This document shows positions 1 to 17,139 of a DNA stretch of 64,000 nucleotides, in pieces. Where the stretch lies: contig NW_024104508.1 of assembly GCF_003945595.2 (NCBI RefSeq), positions 124,001 to 188,000 of the forward strand. The letters run 5' to 3'. The notes beneath the pieces were generated by a model. The model saw only the letters and a program-made list of their open reading frames with translations, was not told where the DNA came from and did not search any database. Each line of letters begins with the position of its first letter. Within the stretch, counting starts at the first letter, position 1. The DNA is from Pipra filicauda (taxonomy: Eukaryota; Chordata; Aves; Passeriformes; Pipridae). Made by a program: the position numbers and the translations under genes.

Positions 1-3720
<3,720 letters not shown>

Positions 3721-5039
3721 TCAAGGGAAGGAAACAACAACCAAGTTTTCCTTCCAGAAGTACTTTCTATTAACATTCCAGGCATTTTCTGCAGCTTGCT
3801 GTTGGGATGTTGGTGGTTTTAAACTTGGATTAATAGCCTGAAAATTCCTTGGATATTTCTGTTACTTATGATTGCAGAGGTCATCTGTACATGGAATACA
3901 AACGAACTTAAACATTTCCAAATGCCACCATCATTATTCTTCCTTGCCATTATATAATAAGTGCATTGAGAAAGACAATTTACAGTTGTACCCCAGAAAA
4001 TATAAATGAACAGTGGAAGAAGAATATCGGGTCCCCATCTGAAAAAAGCAGCACAATATTTGGAACACAGTTTCACATACTTAAGGTCTTACCAAATTAG
4101 TTCTACTTAATTTATCTGCTCTGTGGCTCTGCAACAGCTTTCTGAAGCTATGGTCTCCCATGACTTACAGAGCATTTCTTTACACGATGTTAAGAAAAAC
4201 CCCATGTGTGCTGACAAATGCTATATGCTTATTTGATGGTGCATCTGACACTGTTTTGAAGTGTTACGAGGACATTCCAGTGGCATCTTTCAGAGACTGT
4301 TTCTATATATTCACCTATCTCAATCAAAAAGTTTGCTAGGATGCATAGCAAACTTGTGTTAAGTTTGTGATTAAAATCACATTTTCATACATTCAGAATA
4401 ACCACTTAACCCCTGAAAAAGCTGAATGTGTCAGCCAAGAACCAGCTGACTCAAAAGCTGCTGTGACCCATTTGACACTAGCCCAACAACAGCCAGTGTC
4501 ATGAAGAGACCTGGTGAGTTGATCCCGATCCACCCACGATTCCCACAGAGTGACAAGGAACAGGTAACAACGGAGCTCTGAAATACCCAAAGCTCCTCTC
4601 CTCCTGCCCTTGCGTGCAGCATATTCCCATTTTGCCAGCATATGGTCCAATGCTGTCTAGGATGCAGCCAGCATGATGATGTCCCCTTTCCCTATTTCAT
4701 GAGCCACCAAGTTTAGTGTACATTGCCTTCAGCTTCTGGGTAATCTCCTCTTCATTGCAAGAGGAGTTTTACCTGTAAAAATATGCTGGTAACAAATCTG
4801 AAAAAGGTGTTGAGTTGCAGCCACAGAAAACCAAAGGCAGTTTCTCCCTTCCACCTCTTATCTGACCTTGTTGACTAACCAAGAAAGAGGCATCACGAAA
4901 AAAAGGCTCCCCTACTCCAAATAGGTGCCTGAGGCAGGCAAAGGAAAATCCCCTCAGACAGTGGTTTTCTCCCCAGCTGCTGACAAAGCTGATGTGATCA
5001 GCTGCCTCAGTCTTAGCTGGTTGAAGTTAAAATGTTAAA

Positions 5040-5061
5040 TTAACTTTAAAATTAAAGTTAA
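5040..5061. repeat. Short inverted repeat (10-bp stem, 2-base loop)
   Basis: TTAACTTTAA and TTAAAGTTAA face each other across AA. The composition is pure low-complexity A/T-rich intron, so a hairpin role is not implied. Confidence 0.75.
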
Positions 5062-6180
5062 ATGAGCAGAGTCTCAACCTAAAAGTCTAACAGACATGGC
5101 AGATTAAATAGCCATCAAAAAGCATTCAATTTACACAGATCACACTTCCTTGGAGGAAACATCTCCAGTGAGCCTGCTACTATCACTACTGATGGGGAGG
5201 ACGTCCACCTCCTTGGAAACCAGGGAAGCCATCATCTTGTCAGCTTTCTTCGGTTCACAGGAAGGACACAGGGCTGGAAGAGGTTGATGAGGGGATGTGG
5301 ACTAAGCTCAGTTTGTCTGTGAAGCTCTGGATCCCCCCCTAGTGCTGCCTTCACAAGACACCACCACCATCAGGTGCAAAGACGAAAGTCCTGACGGGCC
5401 CCCAATGCACTGCCAGCCCAACATTCCCTCTAATTTGAAACAGGGTGGAGATTCAAGCCAGTAATATTTACATCATGCCCTAATTGCAAAAAATATATGC
5501 TAATCATACTGAACAGTTCAAAGCAGAATACGTGTTCTTTCCTGCTACCCCTCTTTTTAAGGGATAATAAATTAATTTCATCACTTCTATTTGAATTTTT
5601 ATTCTGGGAACATCCTCTCTTTTGTTTTGTTTTTTTTTTTAAATGACAGAAGGAAAAATAGAAGAAAATGTCTTTATAATGCTAAACCTAAAGAATTGCC
5701 TTCAAAATGGTCCAAAACTAATGGGTTAACAGTCATTGTAATGCCCTTTGAAACATTTCTTTTGGCTACTGGAGTATGCATCCCTCAGATTTATTTTATT
5801 TCATCCTCAAGGACCTTGGTGAAATACAGTACATTGGAGAAAAAATAAGATCAAGATGTGCAGTCATTCAGGCTGTAATTAAATTTAATAGGCAGTTTAT
5901 CCAGTTCATAGAAAGATGGCATAGCAGAGAGCTACACAAAGCAGAGCCTAAAGCAGGAAATCATTTTACAATAGGGTATCCATCTGGAAAAAAAGACGTT
6001 GCATGAAACCAGCAAGTGTGAACGAAATCTTCATCAGTATCATATGAGGTTACTTTATCATGCTGCAGTGCTGGAGATGGGAAGTTTGACGTGTCTTCTA
6101 TTAAGAGTAATGCACAGCCATCTTAACAAATGTAAATCTAACTCACTATTATGCAAACTGAAGAGAAGGGGCAGTTAATA

Positions 6181-6205
6181 AAATATAAAATATAAAATAT
6201 AAAAT
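6181..6205. repeat. Period-7 AAAATAT tandem repeat
   Basis: About three and a half copies of a 7-base A/T unit are visible in tandem within the 7.5 kb intron. Confidence 0.8.
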
Positions 6206-6999
6206 TCAAAATAACCAGATGTTTTATTATGCCGGGTGCCAGATCCCTCAGCATTGGAGCTAATGTGGTTTACACATTATCTTTGACATGCTACAAATGC
6301 AAAGAGTTTTAACATTCTATCTGTTAACAAACATCAATGCAAGTGTCACAGAAAAAAAAAGAATTTTTAGCAACATTTCTCAATATCTAAACCCCCAAAC
6401 TAACTAAAAATCAATGTAGAGGTTGAACAATAAAACACGGGGTTAAAACAATGCACAATAGAAACTCTGATTAAATTTGCCTGGGGATCTCCTCTATCCA
6501 TGCTGTGAAAAAGATGCAGATGCTATGACTTTTCCTGAATATTTTACTGAAGCGGTTTTTTGGGTGTCTTTTCCAGGAGCAGTCTCGCATGTTTTTCAGG
6601 CCTATGCACCAGTGCACATATGGTGGAACAATACTGTAATACACCCTAGTGGCATCTTTATCAGTGGAAAAGCCCAACCTTGCTATGAAATCCAATTAAA
6701 CAGCCATTTTTGCCACATAAATTGATCCCATTTTTTCCATCATTTTTGTTTTTTCATTGCAGGCTGCTCTATCTCCACATTAACAATACGGGATGAGGTA
6801 CTCGTGGAAACATACACAGTAGCAGAATCCCTACTGTCTTTAAAATCCACTTTACAAAGGAAACAAGGCTCACAGGGGCACTCTGCCCTAATCAAGAACA
6901 CTCTCGATGCCTCTTTAGTAAAAGCAGCAACGCACTCCAGCTCCAGCAAGTTCACTGAGGACCACAGCACATGTTTCTGCTCAGTCCCAGCATCAGGAG

Positions 7000-7021
7000 A
7001 TATATCTATATATAGATATAT
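7000..7021. repeat. 22-bp perfect AT-rich palindrome
   Basis: The core TATATCTATA/TATAGATATA is its own reverse complement and extends one base on each side. It is followed by a related TTTAGATATATATTC. It most likely arose from a TA-type microsatellite. Confidence 0.85.
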
Positions 7022-7644
7022 AGGTTTAGATATATATTCCTCTGCAATGGCACAGAACAATAGTCATGTAACTTTCAACCCCAGCACTTACAAAGGACCA
7101 AATGCTGCCAAGACGTGAAACCTCCTCACTTCCAGCAACCCAGATGAACCCGCAGCAAGGGTCTGCAGAGCCAAAATTATTTTCTGTTTTATCCTCCCTG
7201 TATCACAAGGCTGGATGTAACACAGCTGTAGACTTACAAATAATACCAGTCTCAAGGGACAAGCACTGTAGTTACACTCAATTATACTATAAAGTATGAC
7301 ATCTCCAGAGAAATTACTACGGCACTCTCTCTTACCTGGATGACAGTAATAAAACAGATCTATTTATGATGGACTCTTGGAACCCGTTACATTTAAACAG
7401 CTTGCTGATTCTCACCATTGGCAGAGCTATACTTGTCACTGCCCACCAAATGCAACTGTTAAATCAAATGACCCAGGGAATTTAATATGAGTGCTATTCT
7501 CCCATTATTTTAAGTAGACTTCTATTAACTATGCAAAGTATGGTAATTATTACAGATAGGGACACTTTTTCTTTTTAAAGAGCAGATGGATATTAAAAAT
7601 GGTAATTGCAAATGCCTCCATTTTTTAACAGGTAAAAATACACA

Positions 7645-7661
7645 GTGTGTGTGTGTGTGTG
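7645..7661. repeat. GT dinucleotide microsatellite
   Basis: A short uninterrupted GT run follows ACACA within the 7.5 kb intron. It is too short to suggest function but likely polymorphic. Confidence 0.85.
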
Positions 7662-10613
7662 GGGATCCCTCTGGAAAACTCAGGCTGCAGTACTCAAGAG
7701 CGAGAGGAGCCAGATACGCAAGCCAAACATCTGAATAGATTTTTTTTTTTATTGTATCTCTGTAAGGTCTTCTTTACTTCACATTCTTATGCTTAAAATT
7801 CTTTGCTCTTTTTAGCAACAGACAAAATCTTGTTTTAAAACAGTCTCACATAGCCAAAGGCACACAGAAGCCACGCTTGCAGAACAGTTTCTTCCATCCA
7901 CCATTTCTACCAGCACGCAAGTGCAAAGCTAATGAAATTCAAGGGAATACATGTTGGTTCAATACACTCACTTCTCACCCCTCGCTTAGAGAATTAAATT
8001 AAAAACTCTAAGGTTATAAAAGCAATCTGTGTGCTCCTTAGTGTGAGAGTGCCATGCTTCATGACTGACAGCCTGCAGAACTGGGCATAAAAGCAGGACT
8101 GGTGGCAACTTTCTACCTGTACTAGATTGTTACTATCAAGAAAAGCAGAGTGGCATAGGTTTCTAGCTCCCCTTGGACTCAACATTTAGAAAAAGGGCTG
8201 CGTGCTCCTTTTTATTTGACTTCTGGTCTCTATTTCAAGTGTCTCAGATTATTGCCAGAGTGCCGCCGTTTGATCAGCAGCTAGTGGTGTTGTCCAAGCA
8301 CCAAAGCTGTGCTCCTCTGACCAGCACACACACCTTCCACATTCCATATTCTCCCATATCCTCAACTGCTGCAGAAAGGCTTCTTCCCTGCTCCTGGGTT
8401 GATGGGCAGCTGGAGGTGAAGATAACCCTTAGTCCAGCCCCAGTGGTACTCTGTCCCTGCCACATCTGGGCAGAGACAGCATAAAAATGAATTAACATTG
8501 AATTCCTACCTAAAAAGCTGGAGTGGCCACCAGAGCTTAGCTAGATGAGAGATTTAAATGCCCTGCATTTCACATAGAGATTATCAGAATGCAGTAAGAA
8601 GACAGTATCTAGCACCACCTCTACTGGTTTTGATGTAGCTTTTGAAGGAAGCTGCATCATTCTCAAAGATTCAATGTAAACCAAAAATAACTCTTCCACT
8701 GTAATTTTGTTATTGAAACTTGTATGGCACCAAACCATGATGAAGCTGAAGGGACTTTGGCCACGTGCAGCAGTCTACTGTTGTAGCCTTCCAACAGACC
8801 AATGCTAAAACACGAAATCTCTTTCCTTGAGCTGTCTGATCTGGCCTGAGATATGAATGACCAATATCCAGCCTCAGAGAGAGTGTGGTCAGGTCATGGC
8901 TACTTGTGCTCCATAGACAGACCAGATTCATCCGTTCATTACTGAGATCCAGGTGCTGTCATTAAGGGCTCTGAAATTCCAACAGAGACACAGACTCACC
9001 ATGGGGGTCACAAGGAACCTAAGGATGAATGCATCAGTGGTGGGTGTGATATGCAACAAGACCCGCTCCAATTTCATCCACTTGTATCATTTCAAGAGCT
9101 AAAATATTAATGATACTTAAGCGTCCAATACCTAACACAAGCACAGAGGTGCCCAGGTTTATCTTTCATCCCTCCAGGATCTTTGGCAGTTACCAGTACG
9201 CAGTACCATCACATCAGCTGCAGTGCACTCTGTTCTCAGAGAGAACATGTAAGCATATAACAACACGTTCCTGCTGGGAAGTACACTGATAGGTTACTCT
9301 GGGATAACCAGGCCACTTGCAGGGCAGCCTGGGAGCAATAAACTCTGGCACACGTACCAGCCTGGCTACATGTCCCAGCTGCAGACACATGATCACATCT
9401 CCTACACGGCATAAACTCACTGTCTTAGAACTGGAAAGATTTTCATACTTACTCAGAGGCACCCTTGGATTTGCAGGAGTGTGACAGCCTGTTTGGAAGA
9501 CTGGGAAGATCTTCACTCCAAGACAAGGATGAAACAGCACATGCAGAGAGGAGGGGTGGAGGGCATTAAGCCAGGAATTTCTTTGAAGACACACTGTGAG
9601 TCCCACTGTCTCCAGCTTTGCCTTCAGTTATGTCACCAGCTGGCTGCTTCCAAGCTTCCAGCCTCACACACTGCACTAGTCCCTGTGGGTCTGCCTGTGC
9701 AATATTTACCAGCACGCCTACACTGACTGCTTTGACTACATCCCACCCAAGCAGGACGAGGACCAGAGAAGCATGCAGAGGACAGGCATCTTCTCCAGTG
9801 CTAACCAGTTTACGTGGGTCTCATAATTAAATGTGAAAAATGTTTGTGAAAATACTTTCAGCAACATGAAAAATACACTTTTTTTTCTAACATCACACCA
9901 TATGTGCTTGCTTTTCTTGCACTTAAATACAAAGTCTTACACTTAGACCTGAGAGTTTTGAGCCTTGCACTTTGTTTTGTAAATAGATGAGTATGCCACA
10001 AAACAGCATCCTGCTTGCTAAAAAAGCGAATATTGATGCCACACAGGGATTTGTCTACATCACTCTGAGAAATTTAATGTTTGTTTCAGTAGCAGAAAAT
10101 TTACTCAAAGCCTCTGGGGCTCGGTTCCACAGCTTCAGCTGAGGCTGGAGAGCAAGGACCATGGAGGCAGGTGTCTCCTTGCCCCAGGCATGCCACTCCT
10201 GAACTCCTGCTCTTGGCAATGAGAGAACATGCTTGACTACTTCAGAACCTTCTGCACATCCCTCTGAAACAGCCAGTGCTGCTGCAACCCACAGCAAGAC
10301 CAGACCCAGCAAAGTCAGGCTCTGAACATTACCTAGTAGTTACTTTTTAGCATCTCTTTTATTACTGCATTTACAAATTTGACACTGAATTTTCTCTGAA
10401 ATCAATAATTATCGCTGAACTTCCCTGTACTTAGCAACATAGATACATATAGAAAAGAAATGGTTTCCCTGACTCATCTCTGGAGATATTCCCACATTAC
10501 GGAACTTCTTGATAGGGTGAGCTGATTTTTTGTTTCTAAAAGCAGCAGAAGTTTTTGCTACTTTGTGGTATTTTGGTAGACTGAGAAAGGATGTGTAATT
10601 TTTGGGGTTGTCC

Positions 10614-10688
10614 TCTGCAGAGCCAGGAGTTAGACTCGATGATCCTTGTGGGTTCCTTCCAACTCAGGATATTCTTTGATTGTACGAA
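10614..10688 (+). mobile_element. CR1 LINE 3'-end fragment
   Basis: The sequence contains GAGCCAGGAGTTAGACTCG, then ATGATCCTTGTGGGTTCC, then TTCCAACTCAGGATATTC, ending in the degenerate terminal repeat TTTGATTGTACGAAC. This is the familiar 3' end of chicken repeat 1 (CR1) non-LTR retrotransposons, which end in short ATTCTATGA-type repeats rather than poly-A. The copy is 5'-truncated, as nearly all CR1 copies are, with only some tens of bases recognisable. Several mismatches and the decayed tail suggest an old insertion. It lies in the opposite orientation to RARB. Confidence 0.85.
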
Positions 10689-11149
10689 CAAACTTCAAAT
10701 GAGCAATTTGGAAACTGGTTTATACTTAGACATTTCATATTTTCCTTGACCTTGGTAGCTTTGGGACTATCACCAGTAATCCAGCAGCATTTAAGAACTC
10801 CCTACACCTGCAAAGTTGTAATCTGCTGACGCACAAGCAGAGATCACGTCTTTGGAAGCCAACAAATTTCTAATGAATAATGGAATGTAACTGACTCATG
10901 GACTCCGAGCTCGTCATTTGGCTGGATTAATCCTTCAGTCAGTCTCTCATGATAGCGCTAAGTAAAGCTTACAGTTAAGTGCAATTTCTCTTCCCCAGCA
11001 TGCGTTTGTACACATACCTGTGTTTTTTCATGACTAAGGAGGTGCAAGGAGTGCATCTACTACTGCATCTATTTAGAATGCCTGAAGCCTCCAAAACTCA
11101 CATCAATTCCAGGCATATTCAGAATGTATGTGACTCAAACCATACTCAC

Positions 11150-11310
11150 TGTAGTGTATTTTCCCAGCTGGCAGAGTGAGGGGAAGGTTTCCTGGTGAGC
11201 TTTCCGGATCTTCTCAGTGAGATCATCCAACTCTGCTGTCATTTCATAGTTTTCTGTGGACTCCTGCTTTGAAGGTTCCTTCTTCTTTTTGTTTCTATCA
11301 TTTCTGACAG
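11150..11310 (-). CDS. RARB: RARB internal coding exon: hinge and start of ligand-binding domain
   Basis: This 161-nt exon supplies the last two bases of a split Ser codon (T|CT, residue about 150) and 53 full codons (about residues 151-203). It opens with the DNA-binding-domain C-terminal extension and a basic cluster ([10 protein letters not shown]), which in RARs belongs to the nuclear-localisation and hinge region. It continues into the start of the ligand-binding domain, with an acidic/basic amphipathic helix 1 ([15 protein letters not shown]) and the segment ending LCQLGKYTT. The acceptor is CTTTTTCTACAG|CTGTC and the donor is ACA|GTGAGT. Reading straight through from the intron would give Ala at the junction. 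Splicing to the upstream exon, which ends in T, restores Ser, as in other RARs. The exon ends in phase 0. Differences from human RARB, judged from memory, are conservative and lie in the variable [10 protein letters not shown] stretch. Confidence 0.97.
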
Positions 11311-13816
11311 CTGTAGAAAAAGCAGAGATACAGATCACATAGGGTTATTCAGATCGACCCACGCTGCTTTTGCTGCTCTATTTCAAAACACTGCAAGATG
11401 CTTTTATATTAGACGTGAATTATTTTAAGTGAAGAGAAAAATGTTATATGCAGAGAGAGCAGTAATGCAAGCTTAGTTATTTAAGAATAATTTAACAATT
11501 AAATGTAACAGGTAATGATGAAACCAAACTTGCACCAGTGTTTCTTTTGGAGGTACCATCACACTCCCACAGTACCTAACTTTCAAGGAAGTCTACTGCA
11601 ACTTAATATATAATGTGTCTCAGTAACTTTGCGAGGTGGGATTTTTTTCACTGTATCACTACAGCTGTGCATGGTGAACAGTGAAGTTCTCTGTAGTGAT
11701 GCATTTGGTATTTCACTGGATGTGAACAACACTAAAAAAAGACCGCAACTGTCTTTCTTCTTAAATATCTCAGTATGGAAGACAACAAACCCCCATACTA
11801 ATACAAGCTCCACCAAGCAAAAGTTACTTAAAAGGAAAGTTAAATGTGAAAACAGTAAATGAAAGAAGATGAAACATGTTAAACTCAAGCTCTGAAGATC
11901 AAAGGAGAAGCACAAACACTTGAAAGAGTAAAAATGGCAGTGAAGCTATCTAAAGTTGCTTGCCATCTGCTTCTGCACTCAGATCAGCCTTCTACCTTCC
12001 CCCGGCCGTGGGGGATTACTGGAAATATGCATCGTGCAGCACTCGTGCTGTAATTGATTTCCCACATATTTGTGTTTTGTAATAAAATATGACAGCTGCT
12101 CCATCACCATACCACTCTTTGTTCTTTTAATGAAAATAGCTTAATTTTACAAAATGTGCCCAGGAGATAAGCCTATGTCCACAGTATTGCCAGTAATTGT
12201 GAATTTTATCAAGAGACTTGTTGTTAGCTAGAGCTAACATCTTAAGTGTAACCAGATGCATAAGGCTTTACAACAAAGCCAAGCAAAATCAATCCCTCTC
12301 CCCAGAGACCCCATGTCAATATTAAACACCCTGAAGACTAAATGTTACTGGATAAATAAAACCAGTCCTAACATTATTAGTGTTCAAAACCTCATGATAT
12401 TTATAACAAGGCCCTAAACTCAGAGGGTGTGGCTGGTGGGTTTTGGCACACGTGAGGATAGTCAGGGATTTTTGGATGGTCAAAGATCTGCTGATTCTTA
12501 TTTGTACTGTCCTGCCCCAGAAAGTGCATCTATCTGTGCAGTAGGGAGGGAAGCACAAAGCCATCTCCATGCCAGCTCTTTTCCCCTGTGGGTTCCCCAG
12601 GCCCATCTCCACATCTTCTGTGGTTGCTTCCTACATGCAACAGAGCAAACCACAAATCATCAGAAGGAGCAGACAAAATAGTGGGCTGGGAAAGCATCAG
12701 AGTCAGGGGCATCTACAGAAATAACATATTGTATGTAATAGAAAACAAGGATTAGATGGGATGAATATTTTTTCTCCTTCATGAGGCCATTAGGCACATA
12801 CTCCATGCAATCTACAGCTCTGTTTTTCTCACTAAAGGTTTGACTTTGCAACTGAGAGACCTCTGACCCAGATCATTCACATATTTTAGGGATAATCTTG
12901 ACTTTAACTGTGTGACAAACCTGCACTGAAGTCAGTCATGTGCTTGGCTGGATCAGGGCTTGGATGTTGAGCACCCCATTGGATTAAAGCCTAACCCTGA
13001 ACACCAGGAATTTTGGTGTTCAGAGAACACAGATCCAAAGGAGACCAGGAACGGTGGATTGAAAAGGCACCTTCTTGTGAAAGTTCAATGCTAGCAGTGT
13101 AGTCAGGTTTAGAGGACTAGACTGGATCTCCCCTGCTTCCTTTTACAAATATTCTCTAAAAGCCAGTGCCCTGATTTGTTTGCTGGATCCCAGATTAGAG
13201 AACAAGTATGGTATTTTGCATTGTAAAAACATCCGGGACCGACAGGTACATCTCAAGTGCTGCAAACTGCCACTGCACTTCAGAAGCAAATCCTCATCAC
13301 TGCTGTACTTGGGAGATAAAAGAGCTCCTTGGAAAATTCTGTAAACTCCTACACAACTGCAAAGAGCAATAAGCCTTTGTCATAAAGCCCCATTAACTTA
13401 TAGCTGTACAATCTGATTGACAAATTTGCCAAACAGGTGGCCCCAGCAGCTACTTCCCTCAACAGCTTTGAACTCCTCGTGGAAGATCAACGCATTATTT
13501 AGGCCAGGCTTTGAAGCAGGTGCCAAGAGCTCCCACAGCCTAGGAGATAACTCTGGCAGGAACCATGCCATGCTCCTGTGCTACGCTAGCACTGCTCCCT
13601 CTGTACCTGCAGCTGTACCTGAAGTCCCGTCCCCTCCAAAGGCCAACAGAGGGGAACTCTGCTGGTCAACCCTCATCAGCAAATTGGCCCAGTTCCACCC
13701 TCTTTCTTTTTGGATGCAAATCATTAAAGGGTAGGAAGGGGAGAAGTAACACATCCTGAACACTAAGAACAGGTTTTGCTCATCATTAACTTTCTCATAC
13801 GATTCTGATAGCTTTT

Positions 13817-13834
13817 AATAATAATAATAATAAT
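13817..13834. repeat. TAA/AAT trinucleotide microsatellite
   Basis: About six tandem TAA units lie within the 25.3 kb intron. Confidence 0.85.
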
Positions 13835-14068
13835 TATAAACTCTGAATAACATTTATCTTCTTGCTTTATTCACTAAGACTGCATTAGACATAGTAGTGT
13901 TTCTATATTCCCCGTAAGAAAATGTAATAAGGTGCACCCAGGTTCCAAAAATATAAAGAATTTTGATAACACTGAACTATTAAGCAGATTTAGCTACAAG
14001 TACAATTCAACTCAGAAAAAGATTAAGACAACACTATGTTTAAAAGAGTTAAATAAAAACACATAAAC

Positions 14069-14081
14069 ACACACACACACA
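14069..14081. repeat. AC dinucleotide microsatellite
   Basis: A short CACACA run follows AAACACATAA within the 25.3 kb intron. Confidence 0.8.
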
Positions 14082-17000
14082 TTTACCCTGTAAATTTAAA
14101 AACCATCACTGCTCTGGGAACAGGAACTGTCACACTGCATGTGGGAAGGATTTTGGATTACAGCTTATGCTTATGTTACATAAGTCACACCTTTTTGTAT
14201 CTTGATCTTTACATGCATATGATCACATCAATCCCTGATGAAATTCCACTGCCTTTTAATGATGATACGCCAGTGATGAATCTGTGTCACAGTTAATGCT
14301 ACCGTAGAAAACTCAGGTTATGAATTTCATTACTTGTGCACTAAATTCTGACTTGATGGCTGCATTATTTAGGAGCCCCCAACAGGGGACAGTATGTAAG
14401 CTCTCTTGCCCTGACAGAAATTCTGGAAGTTAAAAAAACCTTACACAAACAAATAAAGTGGTGGTGTGGGGAAAGAGAATGAAAAAAGATGTATCTTGAT
14501 ACTTTAGGAAGCCAGGTCTCAACACTGCTTGGACGGCTGAGCAACACATACCCACACCTGAGCACGTCTGCTCCGATCCATCTTCCTGTGACAGCTTCCC
14601 TGTCCCCTCAACACACATGCTAGGACTTGCACTTCCACACCCAGAAACCTCCAGGCAGCAGCAGCAGGGTTCGCAGGCCGGAGAAGGCACTTTTGGCTGC
14701 CTTAGGTTTAAGGACCAGCCTCTACCTTCAAATGTCCAACCCCCAACCTGATGGTAGAGAGGCAGAACATCATCTCTTGTCCCATTCAATCTGTTCTCCT
14801 CAGCCCAGGTTTGCCATGTTTTCCTTAGCCTCAGATACACTTTCCCTCTTCTGCTTGAAGTGATGGGCTTCAAAACAAAAGTTGCAGGAAGGATGCACCT
14901 GTTTTTCAAGGAAAGCAGAGTCTGCTGTAGATGAAACTAAGTATAGGAAAGACAAAAATGTCTTCCCTCTGAGGACCCTGGTGCTCTCATTTAGTAACCA
15001 CGTAGCAATTCTCCTGCTTGAGCAGGATCATTTCAAGCATGTCATAATGCAGGGAATTGGCCAGTCTTAAACGCAAGCCCCTCAGGTCCACCAAACTTAG
15101 CTACTGCTTGGCCTAAGAAGGTCTGGGATCCAGCTCAAGAGGTTTAGACAGTTTCTAGATAATCAAGTAAAATCATGGAATAGCCAGTGTTTGTACATTC
15201 CTTTCTCAAAGGTGGCACAAACATTTCCAAGGGAGAAGAACTGCTGCTTGCAATGCAATTTTTCCAATTACTTGCATACCCTGTGTTTCCCAAGATGCCC
15301 AGAAGATAGACAGACAGAACCTTTCATATATTATAATGATTAATCAGCTATAAATTCATTACTTGAAATGCTATCACTGCAGTTTTGCCTCTCTGAGATC
15401 TCCATGACCTTTGAAGAGCTCTGTGTACTAGTTAACTGGTTTTGTTCCTGTAGCAACAACCACTAGTGCTTCCAGTTAGTTCACATTCCTGTAAAACCAC
15501 ACTTCTCTTGTCCCCAAATATTTTAGAAGTTACTTGTTAAGCTAACAAACCTCAAAAGCACCATAAAGCACACAGAGCAAGTCAGTAATTGCACAGCGCT
15601 GGGCGCAAGGTAGGTTTGCAGAAAGACTCCTTTTGTTTGCAAACCCCCACGAGAAGAGAAATGGGAGGTGAACTGAGGCAGGAACGCTGCAGACCTGCCA
15701 GTTCTCCCTTCTGGGCAGAGGCTTCTCTCCCGCCTGCCCTCCTGCCCCTGGGAAGCCCATCTGTCCCTTACCGAACACCAGGCAGCCTTGGCAGGCAAAT
15801 GGTGCCACAGGCGGCAAAGCGGCAAAGCTCAGCACTGCAGCTGGGGATTCCAGGAGCACCAAGCTGTTTGCTAAGGTGGAAACCCACAAGCCTTGCAAGG
15901 CTCCTTCGCACTCTGGCTTCTCCAATTCCAGAAGTAGCTGCTAAAAAATTTCTAATTCTGCACAAGTTAGCAGCTGTGGACAATTTCAGTCAAATATGCA
16001 TAACGCTTACCTATTGTCAATGCCAAGTTTGCTCCATCAGGATCAATGCCCCACATACACCATGCATTACTCTTCAATCAACTGTGCTAGCGGTACTGAA
16101 TGGCAGTCCATAAGGATATCTTTCCCAACAGTTACCTTGGAAAACCTCAAAACAAGGGAGACTTAGCAATCCTGATACTGCTCTGCTGCTGAACGAGGCT
16201 CTCTGACCCCATGGTCAAAGCCAGCACACAGCTGGGCATCCCAGGCAGCTCCCAAGCCCAGGAGTTAATGGAAGCAGGTATAGAAATGGGAAAATTCGAG
16301 GAGGTTGATTTTCCCATCTACAGTGTAAGTTAAGGAACAAAATAACCACCTTGAAAGCCACACAAGAATGCTTGACAAACCGACAGCCATCAAATCAGAA
16401 CACTGAGACTCCCGTCTACACGTTAACAGCAGTGCAATCGCAAGCCAAACATATTAAAATATGCAGAACACCAGGTAGTTATAAATAGACTGATTTTCCT
16501 ATGTCGTGATTTCCAGATGAAATAATGTTTTCTTTTAGGCAAAACAGCTCAGTATTAAAAAAACCCAGGAAACTATTTTAAAACAAATTCCCATGCCAAA
16601 ACTGGGCTTTCACATGTGGAGAACGATTGAAGGCAAAGCACATTTCAAACGCAAACCTCTCATTTCTAATGGACAAAGCCAATAGCAAGTACACAGTTGC
16701 ACAAGGGGCTTACAAACCCAAAACACATTGAAACCTGCATATTTTGTAGCTGATTTAGAGAAATCAACCATGTCAGCTGTTGGGTAACATTTGCCACAAG
16801 AAAACATCTCAAATTAAGTGAGATACTATCTCTCTACAGACACATATCAAAATTAACAGGGAGCACAGAGAAACAATCATGGAAGACATTTCATAAGCAC
16901 CTGGCACGCTATCATTTTTCCCCAGGCACAGAGCGAGCACATATATTACAGAATTGAAGCCCCCCCCGGGTTTCCTATTGAGAAATAACATTCAGCTATG

Positions 17001-17126
17001 GCAAACCCGCCCCGGCCCATGCGCCAGGAACCTCAGTTCAACCACAGGGGAACACACCACAAATCCAGAGGACATCGTCCTGTCAGCTGCCTTCACGTAC
17101 ACTGGCCCTTCCAGCCACTGGTGGTA

Positions 17127-17139
17127 TTTTTTTTTTTTT
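17127..17139. repeat. T13 homopolymer
   Basis: This is a plain T run inside intron. No flanking retroposon structure was recognised. Confidence 0.85.

Noticed and set aside
15523..16113. Long overlapping open frames on both strands (174 codons plus, 127 and 100 codons minus)
   Set aside because: They sit in a G+C-richer patch where stops are rarer. They overlap on opposite strands, and none has a recognisable domain, splice pattern or codon bias.
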